Positions 17,657-25,317 of a DNA stretch of 37,834 nucleotides are shown here, one piece after another; the stretch's first letter is position 1, and the number at the start of each line of letters is the position of its first letter. The DNA comes from Sphingobacteriales bacterium (GTDB lineage: Bacteria > Bacteroidota > Bacteroidia > Sphingobacteriales > Sphingobacteriaceae). The notes under the pieces were generated by a model. That model was not told the DNA's origin and searched no databases. It worked only from the letters and a program-made list of their open reading frames with translations. The position numbers and the translations under genes are program-made. Where the stretch lies: positions 1-37,834 of the forward strand of contig JACXVB010000027.1 of NCBI GenBank assembly GCA_014763615.1, read 5' to 3'.

Positions 17657-17952
17657 GTTGCTAAACTAGCAATAATATTTAGAAGTTGTTGTTTCGGAAC
17701 CACCCCAGATTGTCGCCATTTTAATTCCCCCTTTTTAAACAAAATTAAAGTAGGCACACCTTGAACCCGATAAGCTTGTGCAGCCTGCGGATTTTTATCT
17801 ACATCTATTTTGATGATGGATATTTGGTCTCCTAAGTCCTTTTTTAGCTGCTCCAATATCGGAGACATTGCTTTACACGGACCACACCAAGTGGCAAAAA
17901 AATCCACCAAAACTGGCTTATCTTGATTAATGATTTCTTTAAAGTTTCCCAT
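17653..17952 (-). CDS. Thioredoxin
   Basis: 99 residues with the thioredoxin active site W22-C-G-P-C26 in [14 protein letters not shown], the cis-proline loop [12 protein letters not shown], and no signal peptide, so it is a cytoplasmic disulfide reductase. It is slightly shorter than E. coli TrxA, as is common for secondary thioredoxins. It is first in a two-gene unit with the small membrane protein. Confidence 0.92.
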   Translation of the reverse strand: MGNFKEIINQDKPVLVDFFATWCGPCKAMSPILEQLKKDLGDQISIIKIDVDKNPQAAQAYRVQGVPTLILFKKGELKWRQSGVVPKQQLLNIIASLAT

Positions 17953-18027
17953 TCTTTTAGTTGGTTTGATTTTAGTTTGTTGGTTTGCTAGGTTTTACTG
18001 GTCTAATTAACTAGCAATCTCACCAAC

Positions 18028-18277
18028 TTAACCTCCAAATTTAAAATATTTATTATACACCCACCTTACAGCATCTATATTTAGTGCCAAATAAACCATA
18101 ATTACAATTAAAACTCCTCGAATTTTACCCAATCTTAAACCTAATAAAATCAAAAAGCTTATTGCAATAACATGGCGGTAGATGTAAAACTTTACAGGTT
18201 TCAAGACTTAGTGTGAAAATTTACAACAAGCCTTCACTTGGCATGATGTTGCTGGTGACGGATTTTTCGTTATTCAT
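18028..18277 (-). pseudogene. Broken small membrane-protein gene
   Basis: Read on the minus strand, an ATG at 18277 gives MNNEKSVTS; a one-base shift in the A run after NNE leads into a frame reading PSPATSCQVKACCKFSH. That frame stops at TAA (18208-18210) and then continues open for about 58 codons: LKPVKFYIYRHVIAISFLIL, LGLRLGKIRG, a second hydrophobic stretch, and VRWVYNKYFKFGG before the stop at 18028-18030. The parts join into a plausible protein of about 80 residues with a CC motif and one or two membrane helices. I do not recognise the family. The 58-codon part could still be expressed from a TTG. Confidence 0.4.
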
Positions 18278-18530
18278 TTAACTCTATATCGTCTAAACTA
18301 ATAGTTAGCCCTATAATCTACCTGCAAGAATTGCAATCCCTTAGAAAGAATTGATTTTAGCACTAAACTTTTTTGATAAAGAAGAACATATTTTGATGGA
18401 AAATATCAACCTTGCAGCGGCTAATGAAATTTAGATGTCAGTATCATAGCTAATGTTAGCTATGAATTGAATATTTTGCAAAGTAAACAGACCCTCAAAA
18501 ACAAATTAGGATTCAAAATCAGGATTTATT
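18278..18530 (+). other. Gene-free stretch, possible remnant of a plus-strand gene
   Basis: No intact gene. Short open pieces such as FDKEEHILMENINLAAANEI (about 18370-18434) and ELNILQSKQTLKNKLGF (about 18464-18514) are in conflicting frames with stops between. A strong plus-strand terminator follows, so a plus-strand gene may once have ended here. I cannot name a family. Confidence 0.3.
18444..18465. repeat. Perfect 22-bp palindrome
   Basis: Half-sites TCATAGCTAA and TTAGCTATGA flank a 2-nt centre (TG) with no mismatch. Possible operator for a dimeric regulator, or a hairpin. Confidence 0.6.
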
Positions 18531-18532
18531 TT

Positions 18533-18569
18533 AGCCGAAATACGCTGTTTGGTATTTCGGCTTTTTTTT
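18533..18569 (+). terminator. Strong orphan intrinsic terminator
   Basis: Perfect 11-bp stem AGCCGAAATAC / GTATTTCGGCT with an 8-nt loop and eight Ts. The T tract is on the plus strand, but no intact plus-strand gene precedes it; on the minus strand the hairpin is followed by A-rich sequence. Confidence 0.85.
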
Positions 18570-19062
18570 AAAGAGGTAAGCTATCTCTAAACTTTCCGTA
18601 AACCCAAGTACCTGCAATAGCACTTAATAAAGTAACGATGATGGCTAAAAATCCGCTTCCAATTTGAGCAAATAATGGTCCTGGGCAAGCACCTGTGATA
18701 GCCCAACCTAATCCAAAAATTAACCCACCAATAATTTGTCCTTTATTAAATTTCTTAGGATGAAAAATCACTGTTTCACCTTGGATAGTTTTAATGTTGA
18801 ACTTTTTGATGATGAAAACAGAAATAGCACCCACTACTACCGCAGTACCTATTACTCCGTACATAAAAAAAGAATCCAGCCTAAACATTTCTTGAATCCG
18901 AAACCAAGAAATAATTTCTGCTTTTACAAATACAATTCCGAAAACAATGCCTACAATCAAATACTTAAAATTCGATGTTATAGATTCTTTTTTAACCAAT
19001 GCATTGGGTGCACTACATGCGGTGGGGATGTCTTTTGTTGTAAATTCTGCAACTTTTTCCAT
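18568..19062 (-). CDS. YeeE/YedE-type sulfur transporter, second half (DUF6691)
   Basis: 164 residues with four hydrophobic helices after a soluble N-terminus that contains a cysteine (PTACSAPN). The motif GWAITGACPGPLFAQIGSG holds the conserved Cys of the YeeE/YedE (TsuA) thiosulfate-uptake family. In Bacteroidota this family is often split into two half-length proteins; this is the C-terminal half. Its start overlaps the stop of the first-half gene (TAATG), so both are made together. It probably moves thiosulfate or another reduced sulfur species across the inner membrane; the substrate is inferred. Confidence 0.85.
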   Translation of the reverse strand: MEKVAEFTTKDIPTACSAPNALVKKESITSNFKYLIVGIVFGIVFVKAEIISWFRIQEMFRLDSFFMYGVIGTAVVVGAISVFIIKKFNIKTIQGETVIFHPKKFNKGQIIGGLIFGLGWAITGACPGPLFAQIGSGFLAIIVTLLSAIAGTWVYGKFRDSLPL

Positions 19063-19634
19063 TAAGCAATTAATTTAAAAATGTAAGGTAATAAAATCCA
19101 AGTGGAGATAAAGCCTCCAACCATAAAGCTAATAGTAGCTACCAAAGAAGGCCATTGTAGATTTGATAATCCCATGATCGCGTGACCAGAAGTACATCCA
19201 CCAGCGTATCTAGAACCAAACCCAATTAAGAACCCTCCAAAAACCATAAATATTAAACCTGTTAAAGAAAATATCTGGTCAACACCAAAAATATCTAAGG
19301 GCATCAATCCACTAAAATCTTTTACGCCTAACGCAGATAACTGTGCTTTTGTCTCAGAAGCGATTTCTATAGGTCCTGAATCTGTTAAAAAATGTGTCCC
19401 AATTAAGCCTCCTAATAAAACGCCAATGACGAAAAAGAGGTTCCAAAGTTCATCTTTCCAATTGTAACTGAAAAAAGGAATTTTTGCCGGCATACAAGCT
19501 GCACAAACATGCCTTAGTGAAGAGGATATACCAAAAGTTTTGTTACCAATAAGTAATAATGTTGGCACAGTTAAACCTATTAATATACCAGCTACATACC
19601 AAGGCAAGGGTTGTTTGATAAATTCTAATATCAT
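19062..19634 (-). CDS. YeeE/YedE-type sulfur transporter, first half
   Basis: 190 residues with about five membrane helices. Two cysteine motifs stand out: CAACMPAKIPFF near residues 44-55 and YAGGCTSGHAIMG, the latter the conserved YeeE signature lining the thiosulfate path in TsuA. It forms a pair with the downstream DUF6691 gene. No rhodanese or persulfide dioxygenase gene, often seen beside such pairs, lies in the window. A TPMT methyltransferase gene starts 25 nt upstream of it on the same strand. Confidence 0.87.
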   Translation of the reverse strand: MILEFIKQPLPWYVAGILIGLTVPTLLLIGNKTFGISSSLRHVCAACMPAKIPFFSYNWKDELWNLFFVIGVLLGGLIGTHFLTDSGPIEIASETKAQLSALGVKDFSGLMPLDIFGVDQIFSLTGLIFMVFGGFLIGFGSRYAGGCTSGHAIMGLSNLQWPSLVATISFMVGGFISTWILLPYIFKLIA

Positions 19635-19658
19635 AGCAATTAAAAATTAATGGTGAAT

Positions 19659-20261
19659 TTAGGATGATAAAACTAAGTATTTTCTTTTAAACAAAACAAA
19701 TAATTCTGAACTTAATCTTGGTTTTACAGAATTGTACGCCTCTTCCATAATTTTAATATCAAAATAAGCTTCAAATAAATCTAAATATTCCTTTTTGCTT
19801 CCACCAAACGGCGGACCTTCAAATGGGAATGTTTTACTAAATAAAAGTCCAGCTAATTTTCCATTAGGTTTGAGCAATTGTTGCATGTGTTTGACATAAT
19901 TGCCCCTTAAATCGGGATGTAAAGCACAGAAAAAAGTTTGTTCTAATATTAAATCATACTGCCCTTGATGATTAAAAAAATCACCTTTTTCCAGATGATA
20001 ATACGAAGGATTTATGTTTCTTAATTTTGATTTAAGATTATCAAGAGCTATCTCAGCCAAATCAACCACGGTTATATTTTTAAACCCGTTTTCTAGCAAA
20101 TAAATAGCTTCATGACCGTTTCCGGCACCCGGAATCAGGATGGCTATTTCTTTATTTTTTAATTGATTGATATATGCTTTAATAGGCGGAGACACTTGGC
20201 CTAAGTCCCAACCTGTTTGTTGGTGCTGATACTTAGAGTTCCAATAATTTTCGTCGAGCAT
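19659..20261 (-). CDS. TPMT-family S-adenosylmethionine-dependent methyltransferase
   Basis: 200 residues: N-terminal YWNSKYQHQQTGWDLGQVSP, the SAM-binding motif IPGAGNGHEAIYL and the acidic end of strand 2 VVDLAE, then LEQTFFCALHPDLR and PFEGPPFGGSKKEY, which is the thiopurine methyltransferase (TPMT) pattern. Bacterial members methylate thiols or selenium and tellurium compounds. It precedes the YeeE/YedE pair on the same strand and is divergent from the arsenosugar-type cluster, so a chalcogen or arsenic-thiol substrate is an attractive inference. No substrate evidence is in the sequence. Confidence 0.82.
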   Translation of the reverse strand: MLDENYWNSKYQHQQTGWDLGQVSPPIKAYINQLKNKEIAILIPGAGNGHEAIYLLENGFKNITVVDLAEIALDNLKSKLRNINPSYYHLEKGDFFNHQGQYDLILEQTFFCALHPDLRGNYVKHMQQLLKPNGKLAGLLFSKTFPFEGPPFGGSKKEYLDLFEAYFDIKIMEEAYNSVKPRLSSELFVLFKRKYLVLSS

Positions 20262-20328
20262 ATCAAAAATTTGTTTTTAAAAAATCATAAACCAATATGA
20301 TTTATCTCTCGATTTTTTTGATCAACTT

Positions 20329-20336
20329 CAAAGATA
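20329..20336 (-). promoter_or_regulatory. Candidate -7 element for the TPMT-YeeE unit
   Basis: Minus strand TATCTTTG matches TAnnTTTG exactly and lies about 68 nt before the TPMT start. The -33 box is weak. Confidence 0.35.
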
Positions 20337-20463
20337 ATAAGATGTTTGCACTTGAAGCCTAAGGTTTATTGATAATTAGTCAAACAATTTCTTAATTTTA
20401 TAGGTAAGCTTTCAAAACCATGTACGACTAAAATTCGTAATCATAACCAAGATTGATAAATAA

Positions 20464-21144
20464 ATGAAAAAAACCGCCATCATACTTTTTGCCCATTTAC
20501 CCGAATTTGAGGCGAAGACTAAGCGTTTTTCAGGTTTATCATCTCAGAAAGTAACTCAGAAAATTTCAAAATACCTTACCAATCATTTCTATCAATTATC
20601 AAAAAAAACAGAGGCAGAAGTTTTTTGGGTGGATACTTTTCATCAACAAGGAGAAAGTTTTGGAGAAAGAATTAGCAATGCTTTTGCCGATGTTTACAGC
20701 AAAGGCTTTGAAAATGTAATCTGTATTGGTAATGATTGTCCAGATTTAAAATTATCAGAACTGCAAAAGGCTATTGAAATCACTTCTTCCGGAAAAGTGA
20801 TTTTAGGACCAACAACAGACGGTGGGGCATATTTAATTGGCATTCCGAAAGCCCTTTTTCAAAAAGAAAAATTTGAAGCTATACAATGGCAGAGTAGCCA
20901 AACTTACCAGCAACTTTTAAATATTTTCAAGTTTTCTGCTGAGATAGAGCAAATCGGAACAAAAATAGATTTAGATTGTGAAAATGATTTAAACAAGCTT
21001 GATCACACAAACGTAATCGCCAGAGTTATTTTACAAATCATCCGCCTATTTCAAAATCAAAACTGCATTTCACAAATCAAAACCAAAGTTGATTTCCTTT
21101 TCATCAGCCTTTCTTACTTAAAAGGTCCACCCTGCTTAGCTTAA
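20464..21144 (+). CDS. DUF2064 / TIGR04282 glycosyltransferase-like protein of arsenosugar clusters
   Basis: 226 residues of a GT-A-like fold: IILFAHLPEFEAKTKR at the N-terminus (the nucleotide-sugar side), QQGESFGERISNAFAD, then GNDCPDLKLSELQKA and GPTTDGGAYLIGIPK, hallmarks of DUF2064. Family members sit beside ArsS-type radical SAM enzymes and are proposed to add the sugar part of arsenosugars; activity is not shown by sequence. After about residue 195 there is a hydrophobic, less conserved tail. It opens a plus-strand cluster, 92 nt ahead of the AhpD-like gene. Confidence 0.85.
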   Translation: MKKTAIILFAHLPEFEAKTKRFSGLSSQKVTQKISKYLTNHFYQLSKKTEAEVFWVDTFHQQGESFGERISNAFADVYSKGFENVICIGNDCPDLKLSELQKAIEITSSGKVILGPTTDGGAYLIGIPKALFQKEKFEAIQWQSSQTYQQLLNIFKFSAEIEQIGTKIDLDCENDLNKLDHTNVIARVILQIIRLFQNQNCISQIKTKVDFLFISLSYLKGPPCLA

Positions 21145-21153
21145 ATTTCTCTA

Positions 21154-21222
21154 CCTGATTTCCATCAGGAAAAACAAATAAATCATTCAAAAAAACATCA
21201 ATAACCACGCTTTGTACCGTGG
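21154..21222 (+). promoter_or_regulatory. Two-hairpin leader of the arsS gene group
   Basis: CCTGAT/ATCAGG with a TTCC loop (21154-21169) and CCACG/CGTGG with an 8-nt loop (21205-21222) lie one after the other in the 92-nt gap before the AhpD-like gene. Neither is followed by a T run. They could be regulatory or mRNA-stabilising. Confidence 0.3.
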
Positions 21223-21236
21223 GAAAATAACATATT

Positions 21237-21572
21237 ATGGCAAAAAATTATTTCGATCCAGAGGATCTTAAAAAATTTGGAAAAATTACAGAATTCCAAA
21301 AACCATTAGGCGATAAATTCTTCGAATATTACCATGAAGTTTTTAAAGAAGGAGCACTCACTGTTAGAGAAAAATCACTGATTGCTTTAGCGGTAGCGCA
21401 TGCCGTACAATGCCCATATTGTATAGATGCCTATTCTTCAGACTGTTTAAAAAAAGGCGCTGATGAAGAACAAATGATGGAAGCGGTACATGTGGCAGCA
21501 GCCATAAAAAGTGGTGCAACCCTTGTTTTTGGAGTGCAAATGATGAATCATGTAAAAGAACAACTGATGTAA
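21237..21572 (+). CDS. AhpD-like arsenosugar-associated peroxidase-like protein
   Basis: 111 residues of the carboxymuconolactone decarboxylase/AhpD fold. The motif C59-P-Y-C62-IDAYSSDC is the redox CxxC with a third cysteine at 70; related proteins in radical SAM clusters carry selenocysteine at one of these places, here plain Cys. The family is TIGR04169-like. It may act as a thiol peroxidase or reductase for arsenic intermediates, which is inference. It is followed by arsS after only 2 nt. Confidence 0.85.
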   Translation: MAKNYFDPEDLKKFGKITEFQKPLGDKFFEYYHEVFKEGALTVREKSLIALAVAHAVQCPYCIDAYSSDCLKKGADEEQMMEAVHVAAAIKSGATLVFGVQMMNHVKEQLM

Positions 21573-21574
21573 TT

Positions 21575-22642
21575 ATGGGTGTTAAGCAAATTTCAAAATC
21601 TCTAAAAGCCTCCGGAAACGCCTTGGGCGATCATTTCTATCAGTTGAAAGTATTGTCGCAAAAAGATATTCAGGATGGTGCTTATGAGAATTTTCATAAA
21701 AAAATAAACGCAGTGGGTGTAGAATTTCTAAAACCTACTCAGCTAGAGATTTTCCAAATTAACATCGGAAAATTATGCAACCAAACCTGCTCACATTGCC
21801 ATGTGGATGCTGGTCCAGACCGTAAAGAAGAAAATATGTCTTTCGAAACTTTGGAAAGATGTTTATACCTCATCAAAACCTATAATTTCAAAAAAGTGGA
21901 CATTACAGGTGGTGCGCCAGAAATGAATCCGCACTTCAGATGGTTTGTAGAAGAGTGTACCAAAGCGGGGGTAGAAGTAATGGTGAGATGTAATTTAACC
22001 ATCATCAAAGCCAACAAAAAATATGCTGATTTACCCGAATTTTTTGCGGCCAACAAAGTCCATGTGATTTCGTCATTACCTCATTTTTCGCAGTCAAGAA
22101 CAGATGCGCAAAGAGGCGATGGCGTTTTTCAGGATTCTATTGCTGCCTTGCAAATGCTGAATGCGGCAGGCTACGGAAAAGAAGATTCTGATTTAATCAT
22201 TGATTTGGTTTATAACCCCTCAGGTGCTTTCTTACCTGGAGATCAGGCATCTTTAGAAAGTGAATTTAAAAGACAATTGAAACGGAAATTTGATATCGTT
22301 TTTAATCATCTTTTTGCCATTACAAACTTGCCTATCAGCAGATTTTTAGACTATTTATTAGAAACTGGAAAGTATTTAGACTACATGCACCAACTGGTAG
22401 ATGCATTTAATCCTGCAACTTTAGAAGGTGTAATGTGCAAAAACACTTTGAGTATCAGTTGGGATGGTTTTATGTACGATTGCGACTTTAACCAAATGCT
22501 GGATTTAAAATTTACAGGAAAGGCTAAACATATCAATGATTTTGATTTTGAAGAAGTGATGAACCGAAAAATCATCCTCAATAATCATTGTTATGGCTGC
22601 ACAGCGGGTGCCGGAAGTAGCTGCGGAGGAGAAATTGCTTAA
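21575..22642 (+). CDS. arsS: ArsS-type radical SAM enzyme (arsenosugar biosynthesis)
   Basis: 355 residues. The radical SAM motif C68-x3-C72-x2-C75 (CNQTCSHC) is followed by HVDAGPDRKEENMS, and VDITGGAPEMNPHF is the GGxPxxxP-type loop. The C-terminal domain is Cys-rich (MCKNTLSISWDGFMYDCDFN; C339, C342, C350 in HCYGCTAGAGSSCGGE), fitting TIGR04167. The cyanobacterial homologue ArsS couples a 5'-deoxyadenosyl radical to dimethylarsenic made by ArsM, giving a deoxyadenosine-type arsenosugar precursor. Its place between the peroxidase-like gene, an aquaporin and arsM supports that role here. Confidence 0.9.
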   Translation: MGVKQISKSLKASGNALGDHFYQLKVLSQKDIQDGAYENFHKKINAVGVEFLKPTQLEIFQINIGKLCNQTCSHCHVDAGPDRKEENMSFETLERCLYLIKTYNFKKVDITGGAPEMNPHFRWFVEECTKAGVEVMVRCNLTIIKANKKYADLPEFFAANKVHVISSLPHFSQSRTDAQRGDGVFQDSIAALQMLNAAGYGKEDSDLIIDLVYNPSGAFLPGDQASLESEFKRQLKRKFDIVFNHLFAITNLPISRFLDYLLETGKYLDYMHQLVDAFNPATLEGVMCKNTLSISWDGFMYDCDFNQMLDLKFTGKAKHINDFDFEEVMNRKIILNNHCYGCTAGAGSSCGGEIA

Positions 22643-22656
22643 TTAATATATTCTCC

Positions 22657-23346
22657 ATGTTTATTAAACTCAAAGATATCCAAAATTATGTTTCAGAAAT
22701 TACCGGAACAACTGCTATGGTTTTCTGTGGCACAGGTGCAATGGTGATTGATCAGCAAAGTGGTGGTGCTATTACACATGTTGGCGTTGCTATCACTTTC
22801 GGACTCATTGTTTCTGCCATGATTTATGCCTTGGGAGATGTATCAGGAGCGCACATGAACCCAGCAGTAACTATTGCATTTGCAGCAATTAAATTATTCC
22901 CTACAAAACAGGTAATTCCCTACATTCTTAGTCAAGTGATGGGTGCATTAATTGCAAGCTTTACACTGAAGTATTTGTTTCCTCAAAATAAAATGCTGGG
23001 CGCAACCATACCTACCGGAAGTGAAGGCCAATCATTTATTTTAGAGTTTATCCTCACCTTTATTTTAATGCTTACCATTATGCAAGTGGCAAAAGGGAGC
23101 AAAGAAAAAGGATTATTTGCTGGTTTAGCTATTGGATCGGTAGTTTTATTAGAAGCTATGTTTGCCGGTCCAATTTGTGGCGCATCTATGAATCCCGCAA
23201 GATCTTTAAGTCCAGCTATTGCATCTGGTCATTTAGAACATCTATGGCTTTATATCACGGCGCCTATTGCAGGCGCACTTTTAGGTGTTTTCACCTGGAA
23301 ATTTCTAAACTTAACTCATTCAGAAGAAGCAGCTGAAACTGCATAA
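22657..23346 (+). CDS. MIP (aquaporin/glyceroporin) family channel
   Basis: 229 residues, six membrane helices and two NPA half-helices: GAHMNPAVT (NPA 68-70) and GASMNPARS (NPA 179-181, Arg182 of the selectivity filter). MIP channels pass water, glycerol or uncharged metalloids; in Sinorhizobium meliloti AqpS in an ars operon lets arsenite out. Being 15 nt after arsS and 12 nt before arsM, it probably moves arsenite, a methylated arsenical or glycerol in this pathway. The second loop lacks the Asp after NPAR (here S), which is more aquaporin-like than GlpF-like. Substrate is inferred. Confidence 0.88.
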   Translation: MFIKLKDIQNYVSEITGTTAMVFCGTGAMVIDQQSGGAITHVGVAITFGLIVSAMIYALGDVSGAHMNPAVTIAFAAIKLFPTKQVIPYILSQVMGALIASFTLKYLFPQNKMLGATIPTGSEGQSFILEFILTFILMLTIMQVAKGSKEKGLFAGLAIGSVVLLEAMFAGPICGASMNPARSLSPAIASGHLEHLWLYITAPIAGALLGVFTWKFLNLTHSEEAAETA

Positions 23347-23357
23347 ATAAAAAAATT

Positions 23358-24419
23358 ATGTCTAACAACACCATTCACGAAGAAGTACAAAATTATTATG
23401 GTAAACAATTGCAACAAAGTAGCGATTTAAAAACCAACGCCTGCTGCACCCTCACCAAACCTCCAAAACCTATTTTGGAAGCTTTAAGAAATGTGCACAA
23501 AGAAGTTCAAGATAAATATTATGGCTGTGGCCTAACCATTCCAGATCAATTAAAAGATTTACGAATTTTAGATTTAGGCTCCGGAAGTGGCAGAGATTGC
23601 TTCATCGCAGCACAATTGGTTGGTGAAGAAGGAGAAGTAGTTGGTGTTGATATGACTGCCGAGCAACTCGCGGTAGCCAATAAATATTTGGATTACCATC
23701 GAGAAAAATTTGGTTATCAAAAATCCAATGTCACTTTTGTAAAGGGAAATATTGAGCATCTGGATGAGCTCTCTTTTGAACCCGAAAGTTTTGATCTCAT
23801 CATTTCTAACTGTGTTTTAAATTTAGTTGTGGATAAGCAAAAAGTATTAAAAGACGCCTATAAATTATTGAAACAAGGTGGTGAGATGTATTTTTCTGAT
23901 GTTTATGCCGATAGACGTTTCCCAAGAGAATTACAGAACAACCCAGTACTTTGGGGCGAATGCATCAGTGGAGCTTTGTATTGGAACGATTTTTTGAACT
24001 ACGCCAAACATGCCGGATTTACCGACCCAAGAGTGGTAGAAGACAAGCCTATCAGCGTAGAAAATGAAGAGATTGAAGCCTTATTGGGCGTTATCAAGGT
24101 TTATTCTGTAACCTATCGTTTATTCAAAATTGAAGGTTTAGAAAGTGATTGCGAAGATTACGGACAAGCTGTAGTTTACAAGGGCAACATCCCGAATAAC
24201 CCACATGCTTTTGATTTGGATGATCACCATCATTTCCCGAAAGGAAAAATGATAACCGTTTGTGGCAATACTTATAAAATGCTTCATGAAACCCGCTATC
24301 GTGATGCTTTTGATTTCTACGGAAATTGGGATACGCATTATGGAATTTTTGAAGGTTGCGGCGGTAAAATGCCTTTCACAGTAAACTCGGAAGGGGAACC
24401 AGCCACTTCCTGCTGCTAA
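23358..24419 (+). CDS. arsM: Arsenite methyltransferase
   Basis: 353 residues. The SAM motif ILDLGSGSGRDCF is at about 70-82. Arsenic-binding cysteines found in ArsM enzymes are all visible: Cys29/30 (NACCTL), Cys57 (YYGCGL), Cys152 (ISNCVLNL) and Cys202 (GECISGA). The C-terminal domain ends GCGGKMPFTVNSEGEPATSC with a terminal CC. It converts arsenite to methyl- and dimethylarsenicals with SAM and thiol reductant; with bshC in the window the thiol could be bacillithiol. It is last in the cluster and followed by a terminator. Confidence 0.93.
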   Translation: MSNNTIHEEVQNYYGKQLQQSSDLKTNACCTLTKPPKPILEALRNVHKEVQDKYYGCGLTIPDQLKDLRILDLGSGSGRDCFIAAQLVGEEGEVVGVDMTAEQLAVANKYLDYHREKFGYQKSNVTFVKGNIEHLDELSFEPESFDLIISNCVLNLVVDKQKVLKDAYKLLKQGGEMYFSDVYADRRFPRELQNNPVLWGECISGALYWNDFLNYAKHAGFTDPRVVEDKPISVENEEIEALLGVIKVYSVTYRLFKIEGLESDCEDYGQAVVYKGNIPNNPHAFDLDDHHHFPKGKMITVCGNTYKMLHETRYRDAFDFYGNWDTHYGIFEGCGGKMPFTVNSEGEPATSCC

Positions 24420-24428
24420 ATGAATATA

Positions 24429-24461
24429 TTAAATAGCATTCTACATCAGAGTGCTATTTAA
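24429..24461. terminator. Bidirectional terminator between arsM and the HAD gene
   Basis: TTAAATAGCATTCT (24429-24442) pairs with AGAGTGCTATTTAA (24448-24461), only one T:G wobble, 5-nt loop. It sits between convergent genes, just before the HAD stop codon. Confidence 0.75.
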
Positions 24462-24470
24462 TTTAAAAAA

Positions 24471-25115
24471 TTAAAGTAGTGCTAACCCATTATAATCCGT
24501 AACAAACTTTATCACATTATCTGTGATATGAAATTCATCTGGTGTATGCAAAGTGGTGATGGCTAAAGCATCCATTCCTGCATTTTTAGCTGCTTCTACG
24601 CCCTTTGGCGAATCTTCAAAAACCAAACATTCATTGTAAGGAACACCTAAAATATTTGCAGCTTTGGTAAATGTTTCTGGGTCGGGCTTGCTTAAAACCA
24701 CATCATCTGCACTCACCACTATCGGAAAATATTTTCTAAGATGGAGGTTATCTAAAATAAAATCGATATTAAAAGGGATGGCCGCAGAGCCGATGGCCAT
24801 CTTAATCCCCGCCTGTTGTGCCGCTTCTAAAAATTCGCCCAATCCGTCAATCAGTTTTAAATGTGGTTTAAAAGCCGCTTGATAACGTTTTTCTTTCTCA
24901 AAAGAAAGTGCTTCCATTTCTTCTTCACTAAAATAACCTTTTCCAAAAACCCGTTCTAATAATTCGGAATTCTTGCCATACATCTGTAAAATGGTTTCCT
25001 CAAAAGTGATTTTTGCATTCAAATCATGAGTTAAAATATCATACCAAGCTTTAGCATGAAATTGCATATCATCAATAATGGTTCCGTTAAGGTCAAAAAT
25101 ATAAGCGGTGTACAT
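24471..25115 (-). CDS. HAD-superfamily hydrolase, beta-phosphoglucomutase-like, variant motif I
   Basis: 214 residues of HAD subfamily IA with a helical cap (about 16-85). Motif I reads FDLNGT, so the nucleophile Asp8 is present but the usual second Asp (acid/base) is Asn10. Motif II is AIGSAA, motif III Lys in LSKPDPETF, motif IV FEDSPKGVEAAKNAG. It resembles beta-phosphoglucomutase and sugar-phosphate phosphatases. The Asn would weaken phosphatase or mutase chemistry in ordinary members; it may be a stable Bacteroidota subgroup. Monocistronic, convergent with arsM. Confidence 0.85.
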   Translation of the reverse strand: MYTAYIFDLNGTIIDDMQFHAKAWYDILTHDLNAKITFEETILQMYGKNSELLERVFGKGYFSEEEMEALSFEKEKRYQAAFKPHLKLIDGLGEFLEAAQQAGIKMAIGSAAIPFNIDFILDNLHLRKYFPIVVSADDVVLSKPDPETFTKAANILGVPYNECLVFEDSPKGVEAAKNAGMDALAITTLHTPDEFHITDNVIKFVTDYNGLALL

Positions 25116-25231
25116 GTTAAAATTTTGGCTAAAATAGTTAAGAATTGCTGAATAAGGATTGTTTTATAATTTTTAGGCTATTAAGAGATGATATTAGATA
25201 GAAAATCCTATTTTTGTAACCCATTAAATAT

Positions 25232-25282
25232 GGAGAGGTGTCTGTCCGAAGGACTCCTTTGGAGAGTGGCAGAAAGAGTGAA
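25232..25282 (+). repeat. Degenerate partial copy of the tRNA-Ser 5' half
   Basis: GGAGAGGTGTCTG (25232-25244) is identical to the first 13 nt of the tRNA-Ser gene 86 bp downstream. After an unrelated stretch with a small CTCC-TTT-GGAG hairpin comes GTGGCAGAAAGAGTGAACGAG, which resembles the tRNA D-arm region. No anticodon arm or 3' half follows, so it is not functional. Confidence 0.55.
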
Positions 25283-25317
25283 CGAGAAATAGTATTTTAA
25301 ATAAAATAATTTGATAC

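Noticed and set aside
18736..19065. 109-codon plus-strand open frame opposite the YeeE/YedE second half
   Set aside because: It is a shadow of the real membrane-protein gene; the antisense reading is rich in C, F and N with no domain pattern.
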